Assembly (NCBI GenBank): GCA_947499145.1
Contig: CANMNB010000005.1
Coordinates: 372,001-436,000, forward strand
Length of the DNA stretch: 64,000 nucleotides
Direction of reading: 5' to 3'
Source of the DNA: an uncultured Arachnia sp.
GTDB taxonomy: Bacteria > Actinomycetota > Actinomycetes > Propionibacteriales > Propionibacteriaceae
The notes under the pieces are model-generated. The model ran no database searches. It was not told the origin of the DNA and saw only the letters and a program-made list of their open reading frames with translations. A program made the position numbers and the translations under genes. Positions 49,332 through 59,053 of this stretch are shown here, piece by piece; the stretch's first letter is position 1, and the number at the start of each line of letters is the position of its first letter.

Positions 49332-51110
49332 TTGTGGATTGACGGCCTGACGTGGGACGATTCGCCCGTGAACGCGCAGCTGTGGGAGGGGCAGGCCACC
49401 TACCGACGCTCCCTGGAGCAGGTCGCCAACGACGCCCTCGACGCCGCTGGGTTCGACCTCGACGTCCGCGCGTTCGTCGTCGGAATCCCACTGGAGAACG
49501 ACGGCGGGGTGGTTGTCGAGCCCGCACGGGGCCACTTCGACCGCTCGATCGTTGCCCAGTCCACCTACCTCGGCACTCGTCGGTTCAACCGCCTGTTGCG
49601 CGAGGACGCACCCGAGACCGACTCACCGGTCTACCTGGCCGCCCTCGAAGCGCGGACGCGACGCCGGGCCGTCGCCGACAAGCTCGACTCCGCCTCCCGG
49701 GCCAGCGGTCGGATCCACTTCGTCGGGGTCGGCGTCACCATCGAGGACCACACCGTCTTCCCGGTGCTGGCGCTCCAGGGCGAGCAGTGGAAGGAGCTGC
49801 CGCAGCTCCCCGATGACGCCGACGACGACTTCCTCACCGCGCGCTCCTTCCAGGAGTCGGTGGTCAACACGGTCCTCGACGTCGCCTCGCGGGAACTGGA
49901 CCGGCAGGTCCCCGGTTCCGTGGTCCGCATCGACTCCGAGTCCGTGCTGCGCAACGCGGCCGACCTGTTCGTCTCCGCGGTGGTGGCACGAACCGGTCAG
50001 GAGATGGCCTTCGGGGCCCTCCAGGCCTTCGATGCCGTCTCCGCCCAGCCGTACGAGGGCCGCGCCGGCAAGGGTTCCATCCTGCTGGCCCCCACGGGCG
50101 ACGAGGGCATCCTGACCGTCATGGACCTGGAACACCCCGTCCCGATCGGCAGGGCCCGGTCGCTGAGGAAGGTCCTGGAACTGTCCATCGGCGACCTCCA
50201 CCTCCTGTGCGATGGACGCGAGGTCTACGGGCTCGGCAAGATCGACCCCGAAGCGCCCCGGCCCCATACCTTCGAGGCCCGCATTTCCGGCAACGGCTCC
50301 TGGGAGTTGTGGGACGGTGAGGTTCCCTACCTGCGCGTCGACAACGGCATCCCCGGGATGCCACGCGACATCCTGGACGAGGACGAATTCTCCGTCACGG
50401 TGGACCGGGTCTTCCCCGAGGTATCCGCCCGCAACGCACGCTTCCTGTGGCAGATCGCCGTGGCCTGCACCCAGCAGCCCCACGGCACGATCCTCGTGGT
50501 GCATCCGGAGGCCGAGGCGGAGGCCCAGCGCCTCCTCCCCCAGGCCTACGCCATCACCCCCGCACGGCTGGGCGCCGAAGCCCTCAATGCGGCCACCGGC
50601 ATCGACGGCGCGGTGCTCGTTTCGCCCGACGGGCAGTGCCACGCGGTCGGTGTCATCCTTGATGGTCTGGCCACCGGCACCGGGGATCCGTCCCGTGGGG
50701 CACGCTTCAGCTCGGCCATCCGCTACCTGGCGGGCGCCGGCCGCGGCGCCATGGTCATCATCGTCTCCGAGGACGGCAAGATCGACCTCCTGCCGAAATC
50801 CAAGCGCCGGGTGCGCCGCGCCACCGTGCAGCGTGCCGTCGACCGCCTGGTCCAGGCCTCAGCCGAAGGGGAGGACCCGGACCGGTTCATGCGCGCGGAC
50901 CGCGCCGTGGAGGCGATCGAGTTCTACCTCAACCAGGAACAGTGCGACATCGTCAACGCCGCCCGCGAGGCGGTGGAGGGCCGGCAGTGGGACCTGGCCA
51001 GGGTGCGGCGGCAGTACATCCCCATCGCACCCGATCCGGCGATGGACGACTCCTACTTCGTGGACCGGGCGCCGGAGTCGGTCGTGGCGGAGTCCGACGG
51101 CGGCGCCTGA
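49332..51110 (+). CDS. DisA-type (DAC) nucleotide-binding domain protein with large sensor region
   Basis: 592-aa protein. Residues ~400-510 form a diadenylate-cyclase-like domain: DGAVLVSPDG (425-434, canonical DGA) and RGARFSSAIRYLA (455-467) in place of the RHR of classical DACs, then VIIVSEDGKIDLLP. The N-terminal ~400 residues hold no motif I know and probably sense a ligand; the ~75-residue tail is helical. TTG 49332 is the start: GAAGGAGGTGG lies 8 nt upstream. It may make or bind c-di-AMP-like nucleotides; activity is not proven by motif. Confidence 0.75.
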   Translation: MWIDGLTWDDSPVNAQLWEGQATYRRSLEQVANDALDAAGFDLDVRAFVVGIPLENDGGVVVEPARGHFDRSIVAQSTYLGTRRFNRLLREDAPETDSPVYLAALEARTRRRAVADKLDSASRASGRIHFVGVGVTIEDHTVFPVLALQGEQWKELPQLPDDADDDFLTARSFQESVVNTVLDVASRELDRQVPGSVVRIDSESVLRNAADLFVSAVVARTGQEMAFGALQAFDAVSAQPYEGRAGKGSILLAPTGDEGILTVMDLEHPVPIGRARSLRKVLELSIGDLHLLCDGREVYGLGKIDPEAPRPHTFEARISGNGSWELWDGEVPYLRVDNGIPGMPRDILDEDEFSVTVDRVFPEVSARNARFLWQIAVACTQQPHGTILVVHPEAEAEAQRLLPQAYAITPARLGAEALNAATGIDGAVLVSPDGQCHAVGVILDGLATGTGDPSRGARFSSAIRYLAGAGRGAMVIIVSEDGKIDLLPKSKRRVRRATVQRAVDRLVQASAEGEDPDRFMRADRAVEAIEFYLNQEQCDIVNAAREAVEGRQWDLARVRRQYIPIAPDPAMDDSYFVDRAPESVVAESDGGA

Positions 51111-51250
51111 GGCGACCGCTCCCCCAGTTCGATCCATCTCGAGTCACAGCCAGGACAGGCATACACGGGGGCACCCTCGACGCGCTCGTCGGTCTCCACC
51201 ACACCGCAGGCGTCCTGGCAGGGGTAGGTCACGAGGAATCGGGCTGCCAC
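51053..51250 (-). CDS. Small zinc-ribbon protein, hypothetical
   Basis: 65-aa frame from GTG 51250 with AAAGGA seven bases upstream. RFLVTYPCQDACGVVETDER contains CxxxxC-type spacing and is followed by APVYACPGCDSRW, so four cysteines can hold one zinc. The C-terminus is disordered and antisense to the last 58 bases of the DAC gene. No relative is recalled. The good ribosome-binding site and cysteine pattern favour a real gene, but support is modest. Confidence 0.5.
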   Translation of the reverse strand: MAARFLVTYPCQDACGVVETDERVEGAPVYACPGCDSRWIELGERSPQAPPSDSATTDSGARSTK

Positions 51251-51331
51251 CGGTAGGTCCTTTCGTCGACGATCGAGCCTACCCAACCGCCGACCCACCC
51301 TGTCCTCGGGACGCGACGGTAGGCTTGCGCG

Positions 51332-52330
51332 GTGGACAGGACCCGGGGCGCGCTGGCGGCGGCAGTGCTCTGTTGGGCGACCATCGCCGGGTGCGCCCCT
51401 GCACCGACCGGGCCCATCGACACCCCGACTCCGTCCACGGCCAGCTCGTCACCGGCGCCGTCGCCCACCCCCACTGCCTCGCCCACGCCGGACAGGGATG
51501 CACGACTCCCGAGCAACTTCCCGGTGCAGGGTTCGTTGATCAATGGCAGCGCTGCTGAGGTGGTGAAGGAACTCCACCGGCTCTCAGGGTGGGCGCGCGC
51601 ACTGAAGCTCGACCTCACCGCGGAGCAGGTCACCCTCACGGTCCTCACCCCCGAGAAGGGCACCCGTGCGTACCGCTGGCGCGATGACGTGATCTCCGTC
51701 GTTGACTCCGACGTCCAGTACATCGGGCAGGCCACGTTCATCCCCACCCGATTCCCCCTCGACAAGGCGCGCGCCATGTTCACGGTGGCCGCGCTCATGG
51801 GCGCTGACGGCGACCAGCAGGAGCTCCAGATCGTCGAGTACCGCGGAGGGCGCGTCTACATGACGGTCAGCACCCGGCCCGAGACCACGACGGTCTTCTT
51901 CCGCAGCGACGGAACGGTGGTGCGTCACCTCGAGGGGACCTCAGCGGCGGACTTGGTCGACGGGCTCACTGAGGTGACCGATGGCGAGGACGAGGTGCTC
52001 GCCATGGGATACTCCGCCGAGCGTGGCTACTGGGCCGACGTGCCCGGCGAGGACGGCACCATCGTGCGCCGGACCCGCACCGGAAACCTGCCCACGTTCG
52101 CGGCGGAGCGCCAGGAGGCGACGACCCTGGATCCCTTCGACCCCCAGACGATGGACTTCTCCGTCGTCGCCCGGACGCGCGAGGAGCTGCAGTCCGAGCC
52201 GGGCGAGCAGTGCAGCATCGACATCGACCGGCGCTCCGGCCGCCTCGAGCCCCTCGTCCGCTACGACTGCGCCGGGACCGTCACTTTCACCGACCCGCGG
52301 GGATTGGACATCACCGGGCAGGTCCAGTGA
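51332..52330 (+). CDS. Hypothetical lipoprotein
   Basis: 332-aa secreted lipoprotein: signal AALAAAVLCWATIAG with lipobox ending AGC at residue 21, a Pro/Ser/Thr-rich linker (PTPSTASSSPAPSPTPTASP), then a beta-rich domain without recognised motifs (e.g. LDLTAEQVTLTVLTPEKGTR). Two cysteines near the end (QCSIDI and YDCAG) may form a disulfide. GTG 51332 is the start. Family unknown; it probably sits on the outer face of the membrane. Confidence 0.75.
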   Translation: MDRTRGALAAAVLCWATIAGCAPAPTGPIDTPTPSTASSSPAPSPTPTASPTPDRDARLPSNFPVQGSLINGSAAEVVKELHRLSGWARALKLDLTAEQVTLTVLTPEKGTRAYRWRDDVISVVDSDVQYIGQATFIPTRFPLDKARAMFTVAALMGADGDQQELQIVEYRGGRVYMTVSTRPETTTVFFRSDGTVVRHLEGTSAADLVDGLTEVTDGEDEVLAMGYSAERGYWADVPGEDGTIVRRTRTGNLPTFAAERQEATTLDPFDPQTMDFSVVARTREELQSEPGEQCSIDIDRRSGRLEPLVRYDCAGTVTFTDPRGLDITGQVQ

Positions 52331-52343
52331 GGCCGGGCGGGGA

Positions 52344-53234
52344 TCACAGGTCGTTCGTGCTGAACGTGTCACACACGTTCGGGTCCCCGGAGTCGAACCC
52401 CTTGGCCACCCAGCGCTGACGCATCTCGGAGGAGCCGTGGGTCCAGCTCTCGGGCACCACGCGGCCCTGCTGCTGCTGTTGGATGTGGTCGTCCCCGACG
52501 GCCCTGGCCGCATCGGCGATGCGCATCAGGTCGTCACGGGTCACCTGCTCGATGAGCGAGTCGGGGTCCTTCATCGTGTTGGCGAAGAAGACGCCTGCGT
52601 AGCAGTCGGCCTGCAGCTCCAGGCGCACCGCCGGAGAGTCTGGACCGCTCTGGTTGCCCGCCGCCCGGGCCTCGGCCATTTGGCCTGTGAGGTTGGAGAC
52701 GTGGTGCCCGAACTCGTGGGCCATGATGTAGGCCTCGGCCGCATCGCCGCCCTCGGCGCCGAGCTTGTCGAGGAGTTCCCCGGTGAATGTGGTGTCGACG
52801 TAGACGGTCTGGTCGGCCGGGCAGTAGAACGGACCCATCTCCGACGAACCGGTGCCACAGCCGGTCTGGATCTGCCCGCTGAACAACTGCAGTGTGCCGT
52901 ACTCGTAACCCTCCATCGCCTGGCTCCAGTAGTCCTGGATGGCGGTTTGGTAGGCCGGCCACCGGCACTCACGGTTGGACTCGATGTCGGCACCGGTCTC
53001 GCATTCCGGCTGGGGGCCGGACTGCTGCTGGGGGGCCTGCTGCGGCGCTGCGCCACCCCCCAGGATGTCGCCGAGGTTCCCGCCGCCGAGGAACATCATG
53101 ATGAGCACGAGGATGATGCCGCCGAGTCCGCCGCCGACCGCGATCTGACCGCCCCGGCCGCGCGGGGACCTGCCACCACCGCCGCCGTAGCGCACCCTGG
53201 ACTGGTCAATCCGGGCATTGTCTCGGTACTCCAT
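52344..53234 (-). CDS. Neutral zinc metallopeptidase (YpfJ-type)
   Basis: 296-aa membrane-anchored peptidase. Cytoplasmic MEYRDNARIDQSRVRYGGGG, one helix (IAVGGGLGGIILVLIMMFLG), a Gln/Pro linker, then the peptidase domain with FYCPADQTVYVDTTF and the zinc site AYIMAHEFGHHVSNL (HExxH). Later YAGVFFANTMKDPDSLIE matches the KPN_02809/YpfJ family. ATG 53234 is fixed by AGGAGGAGACC. Substrate unknown. Confidence 0.9.
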   Translation of the reverse strand: MEYRDNARIDQSRVRYGGGGGRSPRGRGGQIAVGGGLGGIILVLIMMFLGGGNLGDILGGGAAPQQAPQQQSGPQPECETGADIESNRECRWPAYQTAIQDYWSQAMEGYEYGTLQLFSGQIQTGCGTGSSEMGPFYCPADQTVYVDTTFTGELLDKLGAEGGDAAEAYIMAHEFGHHVSNLTGQMAEARAAGNQSGPDSPAVRLELQADCYAGVFFANTMKDPDSLIEQVTRDDLMRIADAARAVGDDHIQQQQQGRVVPESWTHGSSEMRQRWVAKGFDSGDPNVCDTFSTNDL

Positions 53235-53334
53235 GGTCTCCTCCTGGATCAGCACGCAGCCGGATCAGCGTATCGGACGCGCGGCCCACAGCCGGCGGAA
53301 CCGGGCGCGGAACCGCGCTGGCTAGACTGAAGGG

Positions 53335-54033
53335 ATGCGTGTCGTAGGAGTGCCTTCCCCCATCCACTCCCCCGTCGTGCAGTTCACGGTGGGCCACGGG
53401 GCCCACCCGGTGGAGACACTCCACCACCACGGGTGGGTGCCCCTGCAACCCCTCTCCGCGCGACTGGCGGAGGACGACATCGTCGTCACGTTCCTGGTTC
53501 GGGCCGCTGGTCGTTCCGACCCTCGACCGCGCCGGCGGCACATCGTCCACGAGGAGCCCACGGCGCAGGAGCCGCCCGTCGCCCACCAGCGGGTGGGTGC
53601 CTACGCCCTGGTGACGTCGCCGCGTGGGCTGCTGGGGACGGTGAACTCCTCACTCACGGGGGCTCCGGGCACCTGGACGCTGCCGGGAGGCGGCGTGGAC
53701 CCGGGAGAGTCGCCCGCCGAGGCGGTGGTGCGCGAGGTGTACGAGGAGTCCGGGCAGTACATCCGCCTGGAGCGGGTCCTGGCGCTCCAGTCCGACCACT
53801 GGATCGGCAGGTCGGTCACCGGCGTGCTGGAGGACTTCCACGCGCTGCGAGTGGTCTACGCCGCAACGTGCTCGGCACCCAGCGACCCGGTGGTCCATGA
53901 CCTCGGAGGATCGACGGAGCGGGCCGGCTGGGTGCCGATGGATGCGTGGCGCAAGCTGCACTGGACGATCAGTTCCCGGGCGCTGCTGACGCGCCACATC
54001 CGGGACCTGGTACCGCCTCAGTCCCTGAAGTAG
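53335..54033 (+). CDS. Nudix hydrolase with N-terminal extension
   Basis: 232-aa protein. Residues ~85-225 form a Nudix domain with the box GGGVDPGESPAEAVVREVYE, then ESG (complete GX5EX7REUXEEXG) and a late LGGSTERAGWVPMDAWRKL. The first ~80 residues (FTVGHGAHPVETLHHHGWVP) are unrelated to the catalytic domain and unassigned. ATG 53335 used. Convergent with the Bax-inhibitor gene, overlapping by 16 bp. Substrate unknown. Confidence 0.87.
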   Translation: MRVVGVPSPIHSPVVQFTVGHGAHPVETLHHHGWVPLQPLSARLAEDDIVVTFLVRAAGRSDPRPRRRHIVHEEPTAQEPPVAHQRVGAYALVTSPRGLLGTVNSSLTGAPGTWTLPGGGVDPGESPAEAVVREVYEESGQYIRLERVLALQSDHWIGRSVTGVLEDFHALRVVYAATCSAPSDPVVHDLGGSTERAGWVPMDAWRKLHWTISSRALLTRHIRDLVPPQSLK

Positions 54034-54821
54034 GAGAGGATGCGCAGGATCTCGACGTAGAGCCACACCATGGTGACCGTCACGCCGAAGGCGGCGCGCC
54101 AGGACTCGTGCGCCGGGGCGCGTGACGCAATGCCACGCTCGATGAAGTCGAAGTCGACGATCAGGTTCATCACGGCCAGGCCCACCGCCAGGACCGAGAT
54201 GCCGATGGCGAGCCAGCCGGCTCCCGACCCGACGCCGCGGATCCCCGTGTCGACGCTAAACAGCGCCAGTACGAAGTTCACGAGCAGGACGCCCGCCATC
54301 GCGACCGTCGCGATGGTGACGAACTTGCGGAACTTGGTGGTGACACGGATGTTGAAGAACTTGTAGGCGGCGAGCGTGGCACCGGCGGCGATGAAGGTGG
54401 CGAGGACCGCGGAGAACACGATGCCGGGGAACATGTACTCGAAATACTTCGAGAAGGCACCGACGAACACGCCTTCGATGGCCGCGTAGAACATGACGCC
54501 ACCGACCGGGATACGACGACGGGCGGCGACGAACATCACCGTGATGAATCCCACGATCGCGGACCCGATGAGGGCGGGCGTCAGGAGCGCCGGCGGCATC
54601 AGGACGAACGTGGCGGCGGCGGCGGCGAAGACGACGAGGAGGGTGATACCGGTCTTGGCGATCACGTCATCCAGGGTCATCACTCCGCCGGGTGCGGGAG
54701 GGGCCTCGTAGGCCTGCGGCTGGGCGTCGTAGCCGTAGCCGGGCTGCGCGTAGGGCTGCTGGTAACCCTGCGGGGCCCGGCGGCTGAAGGTCTCGCTGCG
54801 CGAGAAGACGGGGTTGGCCAT
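54018..54821 (-). CDS. Bax inhibitor-1/YccA family membrane protein
   Basis: 267-aa protein: a Tyr/Pro/Gln-rich cytoplasmic N-terminus (RRAPQGYQQPYAQPGYGYDA), then seven hydrophobic helices. Family pieces: VGGVMFYAAIEGVFVGAFSK, VMNLIVDFDFIERGI (acidic pair) and the C-terminal VTMVWLYVEILRILSY. These proteins may act as pH-sensitive calcium leak channels. ATG 54821 is chosen. Its upstream neighbour is the tRNA gene, same strand. Confidence 0.9.
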   Translation of the reverse strand: MANPVFSRSETFSRRAPQGYQQPYAQPGYGYDAQPQAYEAPPAPGGVMTLDDVIAKTGITLLVVFAAAAATFVLMPPALLTPALIGSAIVGFITVMFVAARRRIPVGGVMFYAAIEGVFVGAFSKYFEYMFPGIVFSAVLATFIAAGATLAAYKFFNIRVTTKFRKFVTIATVAMAGVLLVNFVLALFSVDTGIRGVGSGAGWLAIGISVLAVGLAVMNLIVDFDFIERGIASRAPAHESWRAAFGVTVTMVWLYVEILRILSYFRD

Positions 54822-54888
54822 CGTGTGCGTGCTCTTTCTCTCGTTCCAGGGGAAGGGGCACTTCCTGCACCCCAGTGTACGCGGCCCC

Positions 54889-54965
54889 TGGTACCCCCGA
54901 CGGGACTCGAACCCGCACTGGGGCGGGTTTAAGCCGCCTGCCTCTGCCAATTGGGCTACGGGGGC
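54889..54965 (-). tRNA. tRNA with TAA anticodon (tRNA-Leu(TAA)-like), short variable loop
   Basis: Cloverleaf on the minus strand: acceptor GCCCCCG/CGGGGGT (one G-T), anticodon stem GGCGG/CCGCC with loop CTTAAAC (anticodon TAA), T-arm GCGGG-TTCGAGT-CCCGT, discriminator A and encoded CCA. The variable loop is only CCAGT (5 nt), whereas bacterial tRNA-Leu is class II with a long arm. I recall similar class I TAA tRNAs in other actinobacteria, annotated as Leu. Body 54892-54965, 74 nt. Confidence 0.85.
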
Positions 54966-54983
54966 CGATGGACGCCGGCCAGT

Positions 54984-55922
54984 CTACGGGCCGGGCCGCA
55001 CTCCGTCGGCCAGGACGCGCAGCGCAATCCCGTCCAGGATGTCCGTCTCCGACACGAGGACATCTCCTGCGGGAACACGCGCCGAGATCTCGTCCAGGAT
55101 CAACGCACCGCCCGCGATCACACCCGCTCGGAGCGGGTGCATGCACGGCTCCTGCTCGATGTCGGCCACCGCTGTGCTCACCCAGTGGTGCGCCGCCGAA
55201 CCGATGTCCTCGCGGGCCAGGACGGTGCCGTGGACTGCCTCGCGGCTGTACTCGCGGAGCCCGAGGACTCGCGCCGCGACGCTGGTGACGGTGCCTGCGA
55301 CACCAACCGCAGTGCGCACGTCCCGGAACGCGACGCCCGACCCATCGAGGAGGGAACCGATGAAGGCCCGCGCCGCCGCAATTTCGTCCGGCGTGGGCGG
55401 GTCGGAGTGCAGGTAGCGCTCGCGCACCCGCACGGCCCCGACGTCGAGGCTTCGCGCGCTCTCGACGCGGTCACCCGACTCGATGACCACGAGTTCGGTG
55501 GATCCGCCACCGATGTCGATGACGAGGGCGGGCGGCTGCGCCCGGACTCCGCTCAGGACTCCTTCGGCGGAGAGCTCGGCCTCCTCGTCGCCCGTGATGA
55601 CCTCGGGCACCACACCCATCCGCTGGCGCACGCCGTCGAAGAACTCGTCACGGTTGGCGACGTCCCTGGCCGCGGACGTCGCCACAAAGCGCACGTCCTC
55701 GGCTCCATGGCGCGCGATGATGCCCGCGAACTCCTCACACACGACGAACGCCCGATCCAGGGCGTCGGGATGGAAGCGTCGCGTGGCGTCCACGCCCTGG
55801 CCGAGGCGGGCGAGCCGCACCTCCCGGGCCAGTTCGGTCAGCGTTCCGTCGCTTCCCTGCCGGACGACGAGGAGCCGGATCGAGTTGGTGCCGCAGTCGA
55901 CGGCCGCCACGGTTCGTGCCAT
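54984..55922 (-). CDS. ppx: Ppx/GppA phosphatase family protein (exopolyphosphatase)
   Basis: 312-aa actin-fold phosphatase that removes phosphate from polyphosphate or pppGpp. Phosphate-1 loop VAAVDCGTNSIRLLVVRQ, FVATSAARDVANRDEFF (catalytic region), phosphate-2 LVIDIGGGSTELVVIES and AGGALILDEI. It is the short, N-terminal-domain-only form common in actinobacteria. ATG 55922 shares one base with the DUF501 stop, so they are coupled. Confidence 0.9.
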   Translation of the reverse strand: MARTVAAVDCGTNSIRLLVVRQGSDGTLTELAREVRLARLGQGVDATRRFHPDALDRAFVVCEEFAGIIARHGAEDVRFVATSAARDVANRDEFFDGVRQRMGVVPEVITGDEEAELSAEGVLSGVRAQPPALVIDIGGGSTELVVIESGDRVESARSLDVGAVRVRERYLHSDPPTPDEIAAARAFIGSLLDGSGVAFRDVRTAVGVAGTVTSVAARVLGLREYSREAVHGTVLAREDIGSAAHHWVSTAVADIEQEPCMHPLRAGVIAGGALILDEISARVPAGDVLVSETDILDGIALRVLADGVRPGP

Positions 55923-56416
55923 CAGCCCTCCAGACAGGGACGGGACCAGAACTCGCCGATGCGCTCGAGCGCCTCGTCGCCGAATGGGTTGACACCCGGA
56001 CCGGCAGCCAGCGCGTGCCCCACCAGCACGTGGAGGCACTTCACCCTATCCGGCATCCCACCGGCCGAGATGCCGTCGATCTCCTCGACGTGTCCCAGCC
56101 GGCCACGATCGGCGAGGTAGGCCTCGTGGGCGGCTCGGTAGCGGGCGGCCAGCTCCTCGTCGTCGGCCAGGCGCTCGGTCATCTCCCGCATCAGGCCGGA
56201 GGCCTCCAGCGTGGAGCACGCGGCGACGGCCCTCGGGCACGTCAGGTAGTAGGTGGTGGGGAACGGTGTTCCGTTGTCGAGCCGCGGGTGGGTGGCGACG
56301 ACGCCGGGTTTGCCGCACGGGCAGCGCCACGCGACGCCCGCCACCCCCCGGGGTGGGCGGCCGAGCTGCTGCTCGACGATCTCCAGGTCTGCGGAGGAGG
56401 CTTCCTCGATCATCAC
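55922..56416 (-). CDS. DUF501 domain-containing protein
   Basis: 164-aa cytoplasmic protein of unknown function. LEIVEQQLGRPPRGVAGVAW, WRCPCGKPGVVATHPRLDNG (CxC metal-like motif) and FPTTYYLTCPRAVAACSTLE, then VKCLHVLVGHALAAGPGVNP, match the actinobacterial DUF501 family found between ftsB-type and ppx genes. Overlaps both neighbours by 1-4 bp. Confidence 0.9.
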   Translation of the reverse strand: MMIEEASSADLEIVEQQLGRPPRGVAGVAWRCPCGKPGVVATHPRLDNGTPFPTTYYLTCPRAVAACSTLEASGLMREMTERLADDEELAARYRAAHEAYLADRGRLGHVEEIDGISAGGMPDRVKCLHVLVGHALAAGPGVNPFGDEALERIGEFWSRPCLEG

Positions 56417-57057
56417 TCGTCCTCGTCAGTCGGGGTCCCGGACGGTGGAGGTGGGGAGGGTGCGGGCTCCCCGGAGCCGGCGTCGCCCTCGTCCTCGTCG
56501 ACCGGCTGGTCCGCGGCGGCCACGCTCCCCCAGAGCCGTTCGTACCACGGTCCTGTCATCGTGTCCTCCTCACCGAGGACGGCGGAGTCGCCACCGATGG
56601 GCTCGCCATCATGGCCGATGACCCGGTAGCCGACGTCACCGGGCATCACCCACCCCAGTCGTTCCCGTGCTTCGGCCTTCACGAACTCAGGGTCATCCCA
56701 GCGCTGGAGCTGGTCCTCGAGGTGAGCGATCGTCGCCCGTTCGGCGTCGATGTCCGCGCGGAGCTGGGCGATCTCAGAGGATTGTGCGAAGTACACGCGC
56801 AGGCTCTGCGCCAGTGTCATGGCGATGGCGGCGATGACGACGCCGAGCAGGATCAACCGCCACGTGACGCCGAACGCGCGGCCGGTGGGCGGCGGGGTGG
56901 TGGGCGGCGGCACCACGGCGTCGCCGGCCTTGTCCACGGAGCGGGCGCGTCCGCGGTCGGAGCGGGCGCGCTCGCCCGGACGAGCAGCGGTCCGGGTCCG
57001 CGGTGAACCGCGTCCCGGACCGGTGCTCGTGGGTTTGCTCCGCGACGTCCTGGCCAT
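56413..57057 (-). CDS. Septum formation initiator family protein (DivIC/FtsB-like)
   Basis: 214-aa bitopic division protein. A long basic N-terminus (RTSRSKPTSTGPGRGSPRTR) precedes one membrane helix (LILLGVVIAAIAMTLAQSLR), then the coiled coil LRADIDAERATIAHLEDQLQ and the FtsB-like EFVKAEARERLGWVMPGDVG, and an acidic Pro-rich tail. It would join FtsL/FtsQ in the divisome. The eno-ftsB-DUF501-ppx order is typical of actinobacteria. Confidence 0.88.
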   Translation of the reverse strand: MARTSRSKPTSTGPGRGSPRTRTAARPGERARSDRGRARSVDKAGDAVVPPPTTPPPTGRAFGVTWRLILLGVVIAAIAMTLAQSLRVYFAQSSEIAQLRADIDAERATIAHLEDQLQRWDDPEFVKAEARERLGWVMPGDVGYRVIGHDGEPIGGDSAVLGEEDTMTGPWYERLWGSVAAADQPVDEDEGDAGSGEPAPSPPPPSGTPTDEDE

Positions 57058-57088
57058 CGTGACCAGTCTGCCAGTTGTCGGCGTCCGA

Positions 57089-58405
<1,317 letters not shown>

Positions 58406-59053
58406 CTATCCAACGGGGGCGTCGTGGGAACCGGCGGGACCGGCTTGGCCCTCGGCTGTGCGCACCGCGCCCTCCAGGGACCGGACGGCGTCGCGCAGGA
58501 CCTGGTCGGCGTCGATGCCGCTGGCTTGGGCGCGGGCGATCAGGGACACGAGGCCATCCGAGAGTTCATCGGTGGTCACGGGCCGTTCGTCGAGCGCCAG
58601 TGGCACGCGATGGGACCGGGCACGCGAGACAACCTTCTGGGCCTTGGCGAGGGCGTTCAGCGAATCGGGGATGCCGTCGAGCGCGGAACGTCGCTGCTTC
58701 TCGCGCCGCTTGCGGTCCTCCCAGGATCGGTGCATGTCCTCCGGCACGGACTCCCCGGCAAAGACGTGCGGGTGGCGGCGCACCAGCTTGTCCGTGATGC
58801 CGTCGGCGACGTCGTCGAGGGTGAAGCGGCCCTCCTCGGCCGCGATCTGGGCGTGGAAGTACACCTGGAGCAGGAGGTCGCCCAGTTCCTCGACCAGCTC
58901 GGCGTCGGACCCGGCCTCCACCGCGTCGATGACCTCGGCGGTCTCCTCGACGAGGTGGGTGAGCAGGGAGCGGTGGGTCTGCTCCCGATCCCACGGGCAT
59001 GAGCTCCGCAGCTCCGCCATCACCTCACGGAGCCGCTCGAGCGAGCCGGTCAT
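58406..59053 (-). CDS. mazG: MazG family nucleotide pyrophosphohydrolase
   Basis: 215-aa all-alpha pyrophosphatase of nucleoside triphosphates, a house-cleaning enzyme. The Mg-binding site is EETAEVIDAVEAG with ELVEELGDLLLQVYFHAQIA (ExxE...ExxD), following SCPWDREQTHRSL. It is one MazG domain plus a helical tail rather than the duplicated E. coli form. ATG 59053 overlaps the lipoprotein stop. Confidence 0.92.
   Translation of the reverse strand: MTGSLERLREVMAELRSSCPWDREQTHRSLLTHLVEETAEVIDAVEAGSDAELVEELGDLLLQVYFHAQIAAEEGRFTLDDVADGITDKLVRRHPHVFAGESVPEDMHRSWEDRKRREKQRRSALDGIPDSLNALAKAQKVVSRARSHRVPLALDERPVTTDELSDGLVSLIARAQASGIDADQVLRDAVRSLEGAVRTAEGQAGPAGSHDAPVG

Noticed and set aside
54881-54888. 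tRNA-linked integration site
   Set aside because: No duplicated tRNA 3' end or integrase is visible near the tRNA gene.
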